DNA from: Castanea sativa
Taxonomy: Eukaryota; Streptophyta; Magnoliopsida; Fagales; Fagaceae
NCBI RefSeq assembly: GCF_040712315.1
Contig: NC_134015.1
Span: 57,799,964-57,863,963, forward strand
Direction: 5' to 3'
Length of the DNA: 64,000 nt
The notes under the pieces are model-generated. The model searched no databases and had not been told where the DNA came from. It saw nothing but the letters and a program-made list of their open reading frames with translations. The position numbers and the translations under genes are program-made. Positions 11,329-22,673 of the stretch are shown piece after piece. Every line of letters starts with the position of its first letter. The stretch's first letter is position 1.

Positions 11329-13368
11329 ATGGGTAAGTTTAAGTGTCTAGTTGATACCGCCGCTGGGATGGAGGGCTTTAGGGCTAAGTACCATATTCCC
11401 AGCGATGTAGGACTAAAATATTGCCCGGCAGAAGCCGTGGCCGGTTCTAGGAAAGAGGAAGAGGTTATCATCCCTATGATAGCCTTTATAGAGGGTGGGA
11501 TGACCCTTCCAATGAAACCCGTAATGAGGGAGTACCTTCGCAACCACCGGTTGTGTCCCGATCAATGCCTCCCAAACGTTTTTAGAGTTCTAGGTAGTGT
11601 AGATGCTCTAAACGAGCAGATGGGTTTAAACCTCACATGGCACGATGTCGTGTTCCTATATGAGTCCCATAAACTTTCTAAGGTAGGTTATTATATTAAA
11701 TCTCGGTCCAGCACCGTTAGGCTAATTTCCTGTCTGCCCAAATCAAACAAAGGCATGAAGGACGACTACTTGATCGTGTTTGGGAACTGGCACGACGGCC
11801 TCCACTGCCCAGTTCAGTGGGGGGATCCAGGTGCGACGCCGTAGGATTAATCTTCCCACAACACAACTTCTTCTAGCACACACAGAAACGCGTATTCGTA
11901 CTTACTTAAATTTGTTAAATATCTGTGTGAATCTGACCAGGTTTGTTTATTTTGACGTCTTTTTTGCAGATAAGCAGCACGTGCGTCCTCGTCTGAGCCA
12001 CTGTAACATCGCAGATCTAAACCGAGTACTTCGCTCTGAAGTGTTCGTTAGTGAAGACTTACAACTCCGGGCTGCTCACCTTATTCTAGGATACACTCCC
12101 CTTTCCTCGGACTTCCAGGAGATAGAGAACGCCATAATTGCGGGCGACCGAAGACGAAGGAAGATAAACGTAGCTCGGCCCCACTTTCTGGACGACCACG
12201 ACCTCTCGGACGCTCCTAACACCATTTTGTACAACCGGCCAATAGCAGCAGTTCCCCTTGCTGTGCACTCACAAGCAACTGTCGTTCCAGAAGAGCAGGT
12301 GTCTTCTTCACACACACTTGACGACGAGATAGATCAATTCCATCTCGAAGACACCGAGAGACCTCGCGGGAACCAGTTTGTGGTACTTTCCGACGAGGAG
12401 GAAGAAGCCACCGAGGCCTCTGGAATTGCAGGGTTTGTGGTTGCCCTTCCCGAAGACGAATTAGAAGAAGACATGGGAAGAATGGAGGGTCTCCTCACCA
12501 ATAGGGCTGCTAAGGTTGCGGAGAAAAAGAAAACGGGGACGTCCCAAGTTCCCCCAGCTTTACCTCCTCCTCCTCCTCCAGCTGAGCCAAAACTGCCAGC
12601 CGAGGATCCCAAGAAGAAGAGGAAGGGGGATAATGAGGGGACGATTAATAAAGACCCCAAGAAACCACGCCAACAACTCCCACCGGCCCAGCAGCAGAAG
12701 CTGGACAAGGGCAAGGGTAGAGCCTGTTCGGTTGAAATCGGGGAATTCAGGGACGAGGCCGAAGTGCGCCGAGCACCGACCACCTGGTCCCCCGATCTAA
12801 GGCTGGACGGCGCACCCATCTCCTGCCAGTCCAGTATAAGGGCGGTTCAACAAGGCCACGCCCACCACCTGGCCGAAGTCTTGGAACGCCCTCTTCTGCT
12901 GCCCAAGGACATGGAGACCTTGGAAAAGATGGGCCAGCCACAACTATTCCTCTCACTAAAAAGAGACTTAGCGCTGGTAAGTTTTTCTCCTTTTTTAGGA
13001 AGATTCCACTTTTAATAATATTTATAGGTAAGTTTGTTTTTTATTATTCCTAACTCCATCATACTTTGTTACAGGCTATTCAGGAGGTCTTTGTAGCTGA
13101 AAAGTTTATTGAAGACACTCGGAAAGTAGCCAGAACTGAGCTCGAAATTAGGCTGGAGACTGAGAAGTCCTTGGGTACAGCCCTTGCTGAGAACGAGAAG
13201 CTGACCTCGGAGGTAGCAGATCTGAGGAGAGAGAAAAATGGGGTCGAGTCAAACTTGAAGACTATGAAGACCCAGATAGAAGGACAGCGCAAGCTCCTTC
13301 GCGAAAGAGATGAAGAGCTCTCCCAAGCTCAAAGGCAGTCCTCGGACCACAAACCTTGTGGAAATTGA
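11329..13368 (+). CDS. Transposon-associated gag-like coiled-coil protein (three exons, truncated)
   Basis: The three exons are 11329-11830, 11970-12976 and 13075-13368. Each junction has GT and AG signals (ccag/gtgcg to tttttgcag/ataag; gctg/gtaag to gttacag/gctat), and the phases join in one open frame of about 500 residues. Exon 1 encodes a globular part with the segment HRLCPDQCLPNVFRVLGSVD. Exon 2 begins DKQHVRPRLSHCNIADLNRV and continues into a low-complexity region with acidic, proline-rich and basic tracts. Exon 3 is a heptad-rich coiled coil. This resembles a class of plant transposon-encoded proteins of unknown function. The coiled coil stops at 13366 inside the first unit of the 151-base array, so the C terminus is probably lost. 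The Pro-rich run and lysine-rich tract suggest nucleic-acid binding, but this is inference. Confidence 0.6.
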
Positions 13369-14650
13369 TGTCTTATCATTTGTTAAACAGAACCTTAGTT
13401 ATGCCGGGTCCTCGGACCTCCTACTTTGGGAAAATTAACATTTGAAGTTACTGTTCTAAAGAATCAAACAGAAACTTGGTTAAGTGCAGTCCTCGGACCA
13501 CAAACCTTGTGGAAATTGATGTCTTATCATTTGTTAAACAGAACCTTAGTTATGCCGGGTCCTCGGACCTCCTACTTTGGGAAAATTAACATTTGAAGTT
13601 ACTGTTCTAAAGAATCAAACAGAAACTTGGTTAAGTGTAGTCCTCGGACCCCAAACCTTGTGGAAATTGATGTCTTATCATTTGTTAAACAGAACCTTAG
13701 TTATGCCGGGTCCTCGGACCTCCTACTTTGGGAAAATTAACATTTGAAGTTACTGTTCTAAAGAATCAAACAGAAACTTGGTTAAGTGTAGTCCTCGGAC
13801 CCCAAACCTTGTGGAAATTGATGTCTTATCATTTGTTAAACAGAACCTTAGTTATGCCGGGTCCTCGGACCTCCTACTTTGGGAAAATTAACATTGGAAG
13901 TTACCGTTCTTAAGAATCAAACGAAACTTGGTTAAGTGTAGTCCTCGGACCCCAAACCTTGTGGAAATTGATGTCTTATCATTTGTTAAACAGAACCTTA
14001 GTTATGCCGGGTCCTCGGACCTCCTACTTTGGGAAAATTAACATTTGAAGTTACTGTTCTAAAGAATCAAACAGAAACTTGGTTAAGTGCAGTCCTCGGA
14101 CCCAAACCTTGTGGAAATTGCTGTCTTATCATTTGTTAAACAGAACCTTAGTTATGCCGGGTCCTCGGACCTCCTACTTTGGGAAAATTAACATTTGAAG
14201 TTACTGTTCTAAAGAATCAAACAGAAACTTGGTTAAGTGTAGTTCTCGGACCCCAAACCTTGTGGAAATTGATGTCTTATCATTTGTTAAACAGAACCTT
14301 AGTTATGCCGGGTCCTCGGACCTCCTACTTTGGGAAAATTAACATTTGAAGTTACTGTTCTAAAGAATCAAACAGAAACTTGGTTAAGTGCAGTCCTCGG
14401 GCCACAAACCTTGTGGAAATTGATGTCTTATCATTTCTTAAACAGAACCTTAGTTATGCCGGGTCCTCGGACCTCCTACTTTGGGAAAATTAACATTTGA
14501 AGTTACTGTTCTAAAGAATCAAACAGAAACTTGGTTAAGTGCAGTCCTCGGGCCACAAACCTTGTGGAAATTGATGTCTTATCATTTGTTAAACAGAACC
14601 TTAGTTATGCCGGGTCCTCGGACCTCCTACTTTGGGAAAATTAACATTTA
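13336..14650 (+). repeat. Tandem array, nine units of about 151 bases
   Basis: The tract gggtcctcggacctcctac recurs with anchors at 13410, 13561, 13712, 13863, 14013, 14163, 14314, 14465 and 14616, a spacing of 150-151 bases. Each unit also has aaaccttgtggaaattgatg and cagaaccttagttatgccgg. Units are nearly identical, differing by a few bases (for example tcctcggaccac against tcctcggacccc). A decayed tenth unit trails off to about 14705. The period is not a multiple of three, so the array does not encode a protein repeat. Confidence 0.95.
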
Positions 14651-14705
14651 CAGTTACAATTTTTAAGAATTAAACGAAAGATTGCTTAAGATTTATCTTC
14701 GGACT

Positions 14706-15509
14706 ACGACTTTGATTAAAGTTAACTTCTGATTGTGTCTGGATGTTAATACGTTACTGTTTATTCACTCGGATCGTAAAGTTAACTTCTGATTGTGTAA
14801 GGAATGGTCCTCGGATCTTACATCTTACTAAATACTGTGATATGCATTACAAGGGTTTAATCATTATATGAGGTCCTTTCTTCTTTTTAATTGAGGCATT
14901 GTTCAAATGTATTAACCATGTCACCTTGTATTAAATCTTTAATAATATACCCATGATTATGTGGAAGTTATGATTGTGTAATCCTTGGAGTTAGATTTTT
15001 ATACTCTGAGAAACTTTTGATATGACTTAATGGGAAACTTTTGTAATAAGTACAAAAAGAATAAAGTAAAAACAGATATAATCCAAGTGAAAAGTAAACG
15101 AAATCGTTCTTCATTAATCAGTTGAGTATGCATTACAATATATAATTCAAAAAATGGAAAAAGAGAAGCCCTAAGCTAAGTCCTAAGCTGTTGGAGGAGG
15201 ATCTTGCTGAGAGGTACTAGTGCCCTCGGTCTTTCTCAACTCCAGCTCAAAAGGAGTCATAACCTGCTTTCCTTTATCCGCTGTCTTTGTGTTGTAGTGG
15301 TACACATATGGTCGCTCCAGAAGCTTATAAACCATATGTGGGAGGGAACTCTTGCCGATGTGGGACTGCGGTGTCAAGCCTGCGAGTCCAAGGTCTAGCC
15401 CTTGCTCCTGGTGAAAATCCGTACGCTCTCCACACTCGGTACTGAGCCGATAAACCGTGAGGGACTGGCTCCCCAAAGCGGATAAATCCGATTAATTGGG
15501 GAAGTATCC

Positions 15510-15515
<6 letters not shown>
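14706..15515 (-). other. 3' region of the element with a small minus-strand frame
   Basis: A minus-strand frame of 97 codons (15476-15183) starts MGSQSLTVYRLSTECGERTD and contains the translated tract cagtcccacatcggcaagag, a sequence often seen in plant repetitive DNA. No domain is recognised. It may be part of an element end rather than a gene. It reads toward the array, opposite to the gag-like gene, which hints that the 5.4 kb insertion could be composite. Confidence 0.35.
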
Positions 15516-15541
<26 letters not shown>

Positions 15542-15789
15542 ACATGCATACATACATATATAGATGGGTTTAAGTTACACTTGGTGTAACTTTTATAAAC
15601 TTACACATTTTTTACACAGTAGATTTCTAAGAAATCTAACGATTAAAAAAACATCATTAAATGCTATTGTTTTCCACCTTATTATCTAATTAATACTAGC
15701 ATATTCTCTCTCTTTCTCTCTCTCCTTATTTATTGCTTTCCATCATATAATATTTTCTTCAACACAATCTAAAATATATATATATATAT

Positions 15790-16753
15790 ATAAAATACCG
15801 CTCGGAGAAACAAGAAAAATACACAGCAAGTAGGAAAAATGCCTTATTCTTTTGGAATTACTTTGAACTAGTCTTTCATGCCCTGATTTAATCAACGGTT
15901 TTTTATGAAATGGACAAAAGAGTAAAACATAAACATTTAGAACTTATCTAAGCCATGTTCATATAAGGTTCCATCGCCAAAGTTTGAGGCTTCCTTAACT
16001 ACTTGTTTTATCCACACAATAGAAAATAGACCTTTCTCTCTCTCATCAATGCCAAAAATTCTCCAAAAGTTAGTCTCACTTTCCAAGGAGGAACTTATAT
16101 TCTCTTGCACAAATTCAACACTTTCTTGACGGTGATGAATTATAGGAAAAAATCAAAGCCATGCATAACCTTAATTAACACTACACAAGTATACTCTAAA
16201 ATTGAGTAATTAATTTTTCATTGAGTTACTTGCCAAGGAGATTTCTACCACTATTTATATCCAAGAGCCTATATGAAGTTCATAAGCCCAACTACACATC
16301 TGGTTAAATCTGTTAGATTCGATGACTGTGATCAATTAAATTAATTATATTAGAAACGGTACATATATATCTTCAATACCTGATTAACTTCAAAGATTCT
16401 TTCTTTCTTTCTATTCTTTTTTGTTTTTATAATAAGAAAGATTGAAACTTCATGGATGCTTTCTTTCATTTCTTCTTAGTAGAAATCTTCTTGTTTCTAA
16501 AATAAAATAAAATAAAAAAATCTGTTGGAACAAAACATGAAAGTTCCTTTACTAGATCGCATATTCGTATAGGCTTTGGACTTTTTATAGTTAATTTTCA
16601 TTGAGCTAACGTTGTTCCCATGCATTACGTCAAAAGTTCATCATGAAATTTCGGCTTAATTATAAAAAGTCTCTATCCCTTGCCATTATGTACAATAATA
16701 ATAAATCTATCCTATGTACCATACTTTTTGTTGCTTCCAAAGGCACAAATTAG
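15790..16753 (+). promoter_or_regulatory. Promoter of the GUB_WAK fragment
   Basis: About 960 bases upstream of the start codon, conserved in four copies in the window (two inverted). It includes a candidate TATA region ccactatttatatccaag near 16249-16266 and CT/GA tracts. The strong conservation reflects recent duplication rather than proven function. No transcription evidence can be read from sequence. Confidence 0.45.
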
Positions 16754-17253
16754 ATGGCCTCCTTTCAAATCTTCTTTGTCTCAACTTTCTTCTTCTTCCT
16801 CCATAACACAGCATCAAGAGCCAAAATTTGCGAAACAATATTAACTTGCGATGGCTACGCATCAGATTTTAGGATTAAATTCCCTTTTCAACTAAATACT
16901 ACTACCTCTAGATCTACACAAGCCAAACGCTGTGGCTATCCAGGATTCAATCTATCATGCAGCAACCAAAGGCAAACAATTCTCACTCTCCCTCATTCAG
17001 GGGACTTTGCTAGCTGTGGATGATATCGACTACTTTGACCAATTACTCTATATCAAGGACCCAGATGGATGCCTTCCCAGACGGTTCCTAAACTTCAACT
17101 TCACTACTATGGGCTCTCCTTTTTACTACTCATTAATTAGAGACCGATGAATATTACGACTTCTACAACTACTCCAACGTCAGGAGACTCAAGACTAGTG
17201 AATTTGGTTTGGTTCCTTGCCTTAGCGGCATGACTTTAAGGTCTTCATGGTGA
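16754..17253 (+). pseudogene. GUB_WAK_bind domain gene fragment (receptor kinase or ATL20-22-like), broken
   Basis: Starts with a signal peptide (MASFQIFFVSTFFFFLHN) and continues with features of the galacturonan-binding GUB_WAK_bind domain: FRIKFPFQL, KRCGYPGFNLSC, QTILTLPHSGDF, then IDYFDQLLYIKDPDGCLPRR and FNFTTMGSPFYY, and finally FGLVPCLSG. The frame shifts once near 17015, where the first frame runs into a TGA, and again near 17146, so no single frame spans the domain. Family members continue into a transmembrane segment and a kinase (LRK10L/WAK-like) or a RING-H2 domain (ATL20-22-like). Nothing of these follows, so the family cannot be decided. The fragment lies wholly between the inverted repeats. 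Known members bind cell-wall pectin at the surface; this copy cannot. Confidence 0.8.
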
Positions 17254-17527
17254 ATTTGAAAGTCATTTGCTGACTCTTGTTTTGGGTAGTTTTGAGAAAT
17301 CAATGAAAATGAGATTATTTTTCAACTTTTTTTTTTAGATTGTGTTGAAGAAAATATTATTTGGTGGAAAGCAATAAATAAAGAGAGAGAGAATGTTAAT
17401 ATTAATTAGAAAATAAGGTAGAAAACAATAACATTTAATAGTGTTTTTTTAACCGTTAGATCTCTTCGAAATTTATGGTGTAAAAAATGTGTAAATTTAT
17501 AAGGAGTAAGTTTAGATCTCACATATA

Positions 17528-17770
17528 TATATAGATGGGTTCAAATTACACCTGGTATAACTCTTTTAGAGTTACACCTTTTATAAACTATTGGATTTAA
17601 GTAAATTCAACAGTTAAAAAAATGCATTCATTAATGCTAATATTTTGATAAAAATTTCATTTATTATCCTAATTTATAACATTTTATACCTATCTCTAAT
17701 CCCAAAAATAGATATATCTTTCTCTCTGCTCTCTCTTTCTCATCCACTACACGTTTCTGATAGCAAACCA
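17528..17770 (+). repeat. Small interspersed repeat with internal palindrome (plus-strand copy)
   Basis: Starts agatgggttcaaattacac next to a TA run, has a fold-back around ggtataactct-ttt-agagttacacc, and continues through gctaatattttgataaaaat to a CT-rich tail. The same family occurs inverted at 1150-1425 and 49925-50165 and directly at 63495-63680. Confidence 0.55.
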
Positions 17771-17959
17771 TTGATGCAATCATCTCCTCTCCTTCTCCTT
17801 CCCCCATCCCCTCCGATGTGGTCAATGTGTTATGGTGTCCAGCCCTTTTATCATCCTTTGAATTTTACAAATCCTTTGGGGTATGGTATCCACCAAAATC
17901 TAAACCACACAATTCTATTGGCTTTAATCTTAACCGTTTAATTAAATTAAATGGTTACC

Positions 17960-18118
17960 AGTTACCGGCAGACCATGTAAGCATATAAAAGCAACCCCAA
18001 AAATTATTTTACGTTCCTTCAATTCTGATTTTTGAAGCGATCCAGAGAAGATGATGTTGATGTCGATGCTCTTAAGAGTTAAGACTGCTTCTGCAAACTC
18101 CAAGATGGGCAAGGCAAG
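17960..18118 (+). CDS. Putative promoter and first exon of an unidentified gene
   Basis: A TATA-like element (gcatataaaagc) at 17981-17992 lies about 60 bases upstream of a start codon at 18051. The frame reads MMLMSMLLRVKTASANSKMG and then KA, ending at AAGGCAAG before a plausible splice donor gtgtga at 18119. The N terminus is hydrophobic then basic, as in an organelle-targeting or membrane-anchored start. I could not find a compatible second exon: the acceptor at 18601 would put a stop codon in frame. The gene is either cut short or its next exon is not recognisable. The duplicate begins at about 63980 and is cut by the window end. Confidence 0.35.
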
Positions 18119-21100
18119 GTGTGAACTCTTTCTTCTTATTTTTTTTCATTTTCAACGATCGGAATCACGCTTTTCTTCTTTCTTTCTTTTCATATGTGGT
18201 TTTTTTTTTTTTTTTTTTTTTTGTTTCTTGGATTTGAATGACTTCAGAACCCTAAACTCCCTAAGGATATGGTTTTGGTATTTGAATATCATTGATTTTA
18301 GATCCTTCAGTTTTATTACTGAAGCAAAATATTTGGGCTTTATTCTTTTAGTTTGGGATTTAGGCAAGTTGAAATTGAACATTTTAATTTTGCTCTCATC
18401 TTCTCTAGATGTCAGATTTTGGGTTCCACTACTTTGCGCCTGATTGGATAGGATCATTTTATTTTAGTGACAAGTCATAGCCAGGATATAGTTTTGATTA
18501 CACAGATTTCTATATTTCGAACATAAGATCATTATTATTTAATATATGTCTTGCTCTATAATGGTCATGATTCTAAATGTTTTATGTTTCCACTGTTACA
18601 GAAAATGAGTTCCATGAGGAATTTGATAAATTGGGTTGGGGGGGGGGGGGGTCAAATCTCCTTTTTTCCTCATTGTTTAGGTTTGGAAAAAGTTACAAAG
18701 GAAAATCCATAGGAATGGTATTCAACTATGTATTATCAACTGTAAACATTATATTATTTATGTCAACATCTTCCTCATGCATAAATTCTCAATAGTCAAA
18801 AATAGTTCTCAAAGCTGCAGTCCAAATGAACCTACTGTGATTTAGTTGACAAATTGTGGAGACCGTGTACTTAAATCACCAAGAAATTACTGGGAACATG
18901 AAGAATTTGATTATCTTAGTTGATTCATGTTGCTCAAATGTTGCTTATGAGATTTTGATGAAAATTTGGTGGTGTGGTGTCACAAAGAAAAGAGAGCTGG
19001 AGAGGCCAAGATGGTTAAAACTTAAGTGATTTGTTGGCCAGTCGTGGTTACCAAAAACTAAAATGTCTCTTAGTGGGTAGACAACTTATATTATTATGTT
19101 TTCTTGTTACATTTGGATCAACTTGCTAAATAGTATGGTTTTAGTAGAGGCATCTGCTTCCTTCTTGAAAAGTCATGTGGCATCAAGTGAGGGTTATTTC
19201 TTGTATTTTAGATTTGGTGTTGTTATTCTAGCAATTTTGTCTAACTGGAGCTTGGCCTTTGCTTGGTACTTGCAACTACATTGAGAATTAAAAGGTGTTG
19301 ACAGATATTGGTGCTCAACTGTCCTAATAACACTATACTGGTGAACACATGCCAAAGGGGCCCTGTTAGTGTTGGTCATTAAGAGTTAACTTGGAGTTTG
19401 CATGGTTAGAGACCTCTCTTATGGCTTTCATAAGGAATATCTTGAATAGGAATCTTGGACTTGCATTGACAGTCTCACATGGCTTTTTTTTTCTTTTTTA
19501 AATTTTTATTTTTATTTTTATGTCAAGTGTAAATTATTTTTAATTTTATGAGGTTTGATTCCCTTTCTCATTGGGTATGCTATTGCCATTAGAATTTTTC
19601 TTGCTACATTCCCCTTATTTTCCTTATAGCTTTCATATTTGGGATTTGTTACATCCGATGAGCAATTCAATTCTACTCTTTCCTTTTACATGTGATTTAT
19701 GTCTTGGAAGATGGGTGCTAAATGTCCTTTGGAAGAAGTTGAAGTGATAATAAGAGAGAATATAAATAATGCACTTTGAAATCTGTAGTCTTAGATTTAC
19801 TTACCCCAAAAAAGGAAAGAAAAAAAAAAAAAGCCTTGAGATTCCAAAACGTTGGTCAGTGGTTCTAGGCATTGAGAGTTTCTGTTATGTTGGAAATTAG
19901 CATCCTTTGTGGTCACTGTGCTTCTTTAGGATGAGTTCAACATGTGCACATGCTTCAAGGCATGAAGTGACCATTATACATGAGTATACCTACATTTTTG
20001 AAAAATACCTTGGGCTATGTAGTGAGAGCTTGTTTTTCTATTGAAATTCTTGCTACATGTTCACCTTTCTTCAATCAAGTGTGATAGGTCTAACCTGTAA
20101 TGTGTACAGATATATAGTGGCAATTTCAAGTATATGTTAGTGTTTTGAAGATATGGAGTGCACATCAAATCAATTGCTAACATCTTTCATTAGTTCTCTT
20201 TATGAGTGGTCCTTTGCTTGGGTCTCACAAATAGTACTTCTATTCAAAATTTCATAGAGTCAATTTATATGTAAATATTTTTCAGTTGTAATTCTTTAGG
20301 CTACTTCATGTTTTTTTTTTCATGAAGTAGTCTCCTTGCAATAAAGTTATTCTTATGTATATATATGTTAGTATTTTGGGTCCAAGGTATTTGCTTATTT
20401 TTGTAGGTACTACCTCTATATTTCTGTGTATTTTAAATATAGTCTTATACTCTCTTGGCAACTCAGCGCAGTAAAATTTTAAAATTTGTTAGTAGTGCTT
20501 TAACAATCAATCATCCAAAATGATTTGTTTTGATTGAGGTCAACTCTCTGTATTCCTAGTTCTGACAATTTCTAAAAAACATCAAGATGATTAACCGCAC
20601 CTTGGATTCATGCATATAATCTATGGCAAGCAAATATTGCAGGGTTTGCATGCAATCTGCCAGTTATAGAATTGGGAGTGGTACCTACATAGTCTAAGAA
20701 CATTCTAAATTTAATCCTGACTTCAGTTTTTACTTTCTTTTCTAGTTTGTGGAGACTGATAACTGATTCCCACATAATGCTTTTTTCTGTTCAATAAACC
20801 GGATCCTTTAGTTACAATTCTTGAACATGGAATATTTTCAACGACTCAAATAGCAGGACTATTGGAATCTGATTTTGGAACAGTCTTTTCACATAACAAA
20901 AATAACATTTGGTACATTAGGTTCATGAGATTCTCTGGCAGCTCGTGCAATTGTGAGCTGTAACATTTTTGGATTTTTATTCTCTGGCAGCTCGTGCAAT
21001 TATTTTACATAATTGATTATTTGCGGGTATTATGGGTTTCATGTGGCTTTATTTTTTTACTTTTTCTTTAACAAAACTTTCAAAAAAAAAAAAAAAAAAG

Positions 21101-22673
21101 TTTTTAGTTTTTTTTCTACTATAATTTCAGCAATAAGCTTTCAGCTAAAAGCTAAATAGGACCTTCCCAAATGACCCTAAATTCTTTTTTTAGGCCTAAA
21201 ACATGTTTGACTCTCACAGCCTTATCAAATATCTTAATTTTCATAGTACAATATCAATAACTGGGCATGTTACATCATCGCCCATTAGGACAATACCTTT
21301 GTTGTAAAGTTTATCGATCAAACCATTCTTTCGTTGGACATATATGGAAGGAGCTTGTAGAATGCAAAATTCATGATTCTATATAAAGATTTTACTCGAT
21401 GGGATTGAAAGTAGATTTTACTTGATGCAAAATCATAAGACAGTGATCACTGTCTTATGATTTTTCTTATACAATCCCGACCGGTTTTAAGAGCTTGTTT
21501 TCATTATTCCTGTCCTTCAGGTAATGTTTGGCTCTTTGCACTAACTTTTGTAGTACCCTATCATGTAACAGTAGTGATATTCGATATCTTTCAAACAAAA
21601 TATTGGCTCTCATTCGACTTGCTTCTTCGTCCAGTATATGTAATCAGATACTGTATATCAAAACTCTTTTCACCTAAAGTGCAATTGGTGAATTAAATGC
21701 ACCATTACCAAGTTCACTTTCCTTCTTCCTCGACTATTCAAACATTTTTAAGTCAATGCTAAGGCTTACCAATACACCTAAAGTGCACCTCGTGCACTCT
21801 ATTCAAACCACGTTAGCATTTAGGTTCACAAATTCTAGAATGTCATTCATAGTCAAAAAAATTTGATTGGGTGTGAAATTAAGAGGGCATATGGTAAAAA
21901 GAGCCATAGATGGGAAGTTTATAAAAGCATAATTAAGGAGTAACATTATCTGCACTGTGAACTACTTCTAAACTTTCGTAGTAAAAAATACCAGAGGAAA
22001 TGCAATCACTTGAAGGAAATTAGGATTATGTAAAAAATACGACTTCTTTTGAAATGGTTTCTTAGCAAGGGCATCCCTATATAGATTTTAGGGCAAATCG
22101 ATCGTATTTTTAATTCACGATTTTAGTTTAAATTCACTTGTGTATAGATGCGTGTAACACATTTTACTGTAGATTTTATATGCCAAAACTTACCATATAA
22201 TGACCCTTCTTAGTTTATATAATACATTCATTCATCCACATACTAATTCTTAGGTTTTTTCAGTAACAGTAGCTTCTGCTATTCATTCTATAACATTTTT
22301 TTTGTTTATTTACCTACATATTCTCATGGTGGGCTCAATTAGCCTCGAGGAGCTCCACCTTTTTCACAAAATTGATAAGAGAGATATTCTCTCGACTAGT
22401 TATTAAATTAATCCGAGATCCAACAGAATCCTTGCTTGTCATGGCTGCATGATTATGGCTCGAAGAAAAGGGTTATCCCAACATTGTTGTAAAAATGGTG
22501 GAGATGTCTGATGCTATTGTAAATGCATTGGCAAACGAAGCTGTTTTATGTCTCAAGCTGTAAATGCATTGGCAAGTTTTTTCAGTATCAATAAGGATAA
22601 TCTCAATCAAAAAAATAATCAGAAAACCTAAAAAGGCTGACCTTGTAATGCTCATCAATCAGAAAAGCTTGAG
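18119..22673. other. Single-copy non-coding stretch
   Basis: No gene is supported. It holds a G run at 18638-18652, a 23-base direct repeat attctctggcagctcgtgca (20931 and 20979), poly-A and poly-T runs, and a MITE-like end near 21115-21180 (agctaaaagctaaataggac) whose partner end I could not place. The longer frames, such as 18051-18443, run through T-rich intron-like sequence and have no domain. Confidence 0.6.

Larger units (their letters stand above)
10071..15515 (+). mobile_element. 5.4 kb TG...CA transposable element, class unresolved
   Basis: In unit 2 the SINE tail, TA run and block C are continuous (61515-61540). In unit 1 they are split by about 5445 bases starting TGTAAGTGCACAATTGCACC and ending GAAGTATCCTCACA, with TA-rich sequence on both sides allowing a TATAT target duplication. 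TG...CA ends suggest an LTR-type element, but I find no pair of long terminal repeats. The interior has a three-exon gag-like gene and a 151-base tandem array, with no integrase, reverse transcriptase or transposase seen. A large non-autonomous retroelement derivative is the best guess. Two nested insertions cannot be excluded. Confidence 0.7.
15592..17502 (+). mobile_element. Element with long terminal inverted repeats carrying a gene fragment (Pack-MULE-like)
   Basis: The left arm 15592-15772 and the right arm 17336-17502 are reverse complements with modest divergence. Both contain ttataaacttacacatttt at the outside and a segment ending in aacacaatcta at the inside, plus a shared gctttcca and tctctctctt section. 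Between them lie a promoter and a broken host gene fragment. Long (about 170-180 base) inverted ends around host gene sequence are the hallmark of Pack-MULE elements. No transposase is present, and target duplications are masked by TA repeats. Confidence 0.55.
15533..18067 (+). repeat. Segmental duplication block C (unit 1)
   Basis: Matches 61535-64000 in the same orientation. It contains a GUB_WAK_bind gene fragment with its promoter between inverted repeats, then a second repeat unit and a promoter with a short first exon. Homology cannot be followed past 18067 because the other copy runs off the window. Confidence 0.93.

Noticed and set aside
12334..12819. Minus-strand frame of 161 codons
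   Set aside because: It is the shadow of the gag-like exon 2 on the opposite strand, open because of codon bias and Ser/Gly-rich complement.
13728..14666. Repeated 61-codon frames in the array
   Set aside because: They arise only because the tandem unit happens to be open over that length. The period of 151 is not divisible by three and the frames carry no domain.
10071..15515. Helitron or CACTA identity for the large element
   Set aside because: The ends are TG...CA, without CTRR and hairpin or CACTA. No RepHel or transposase was read.
18152..18457. Minus-strand frame of 101 codons near the first exon of the unknown gene
   Set aside because: It contains a poly-K stretch from a poly-T run and lies antisense to intron-like sequence.
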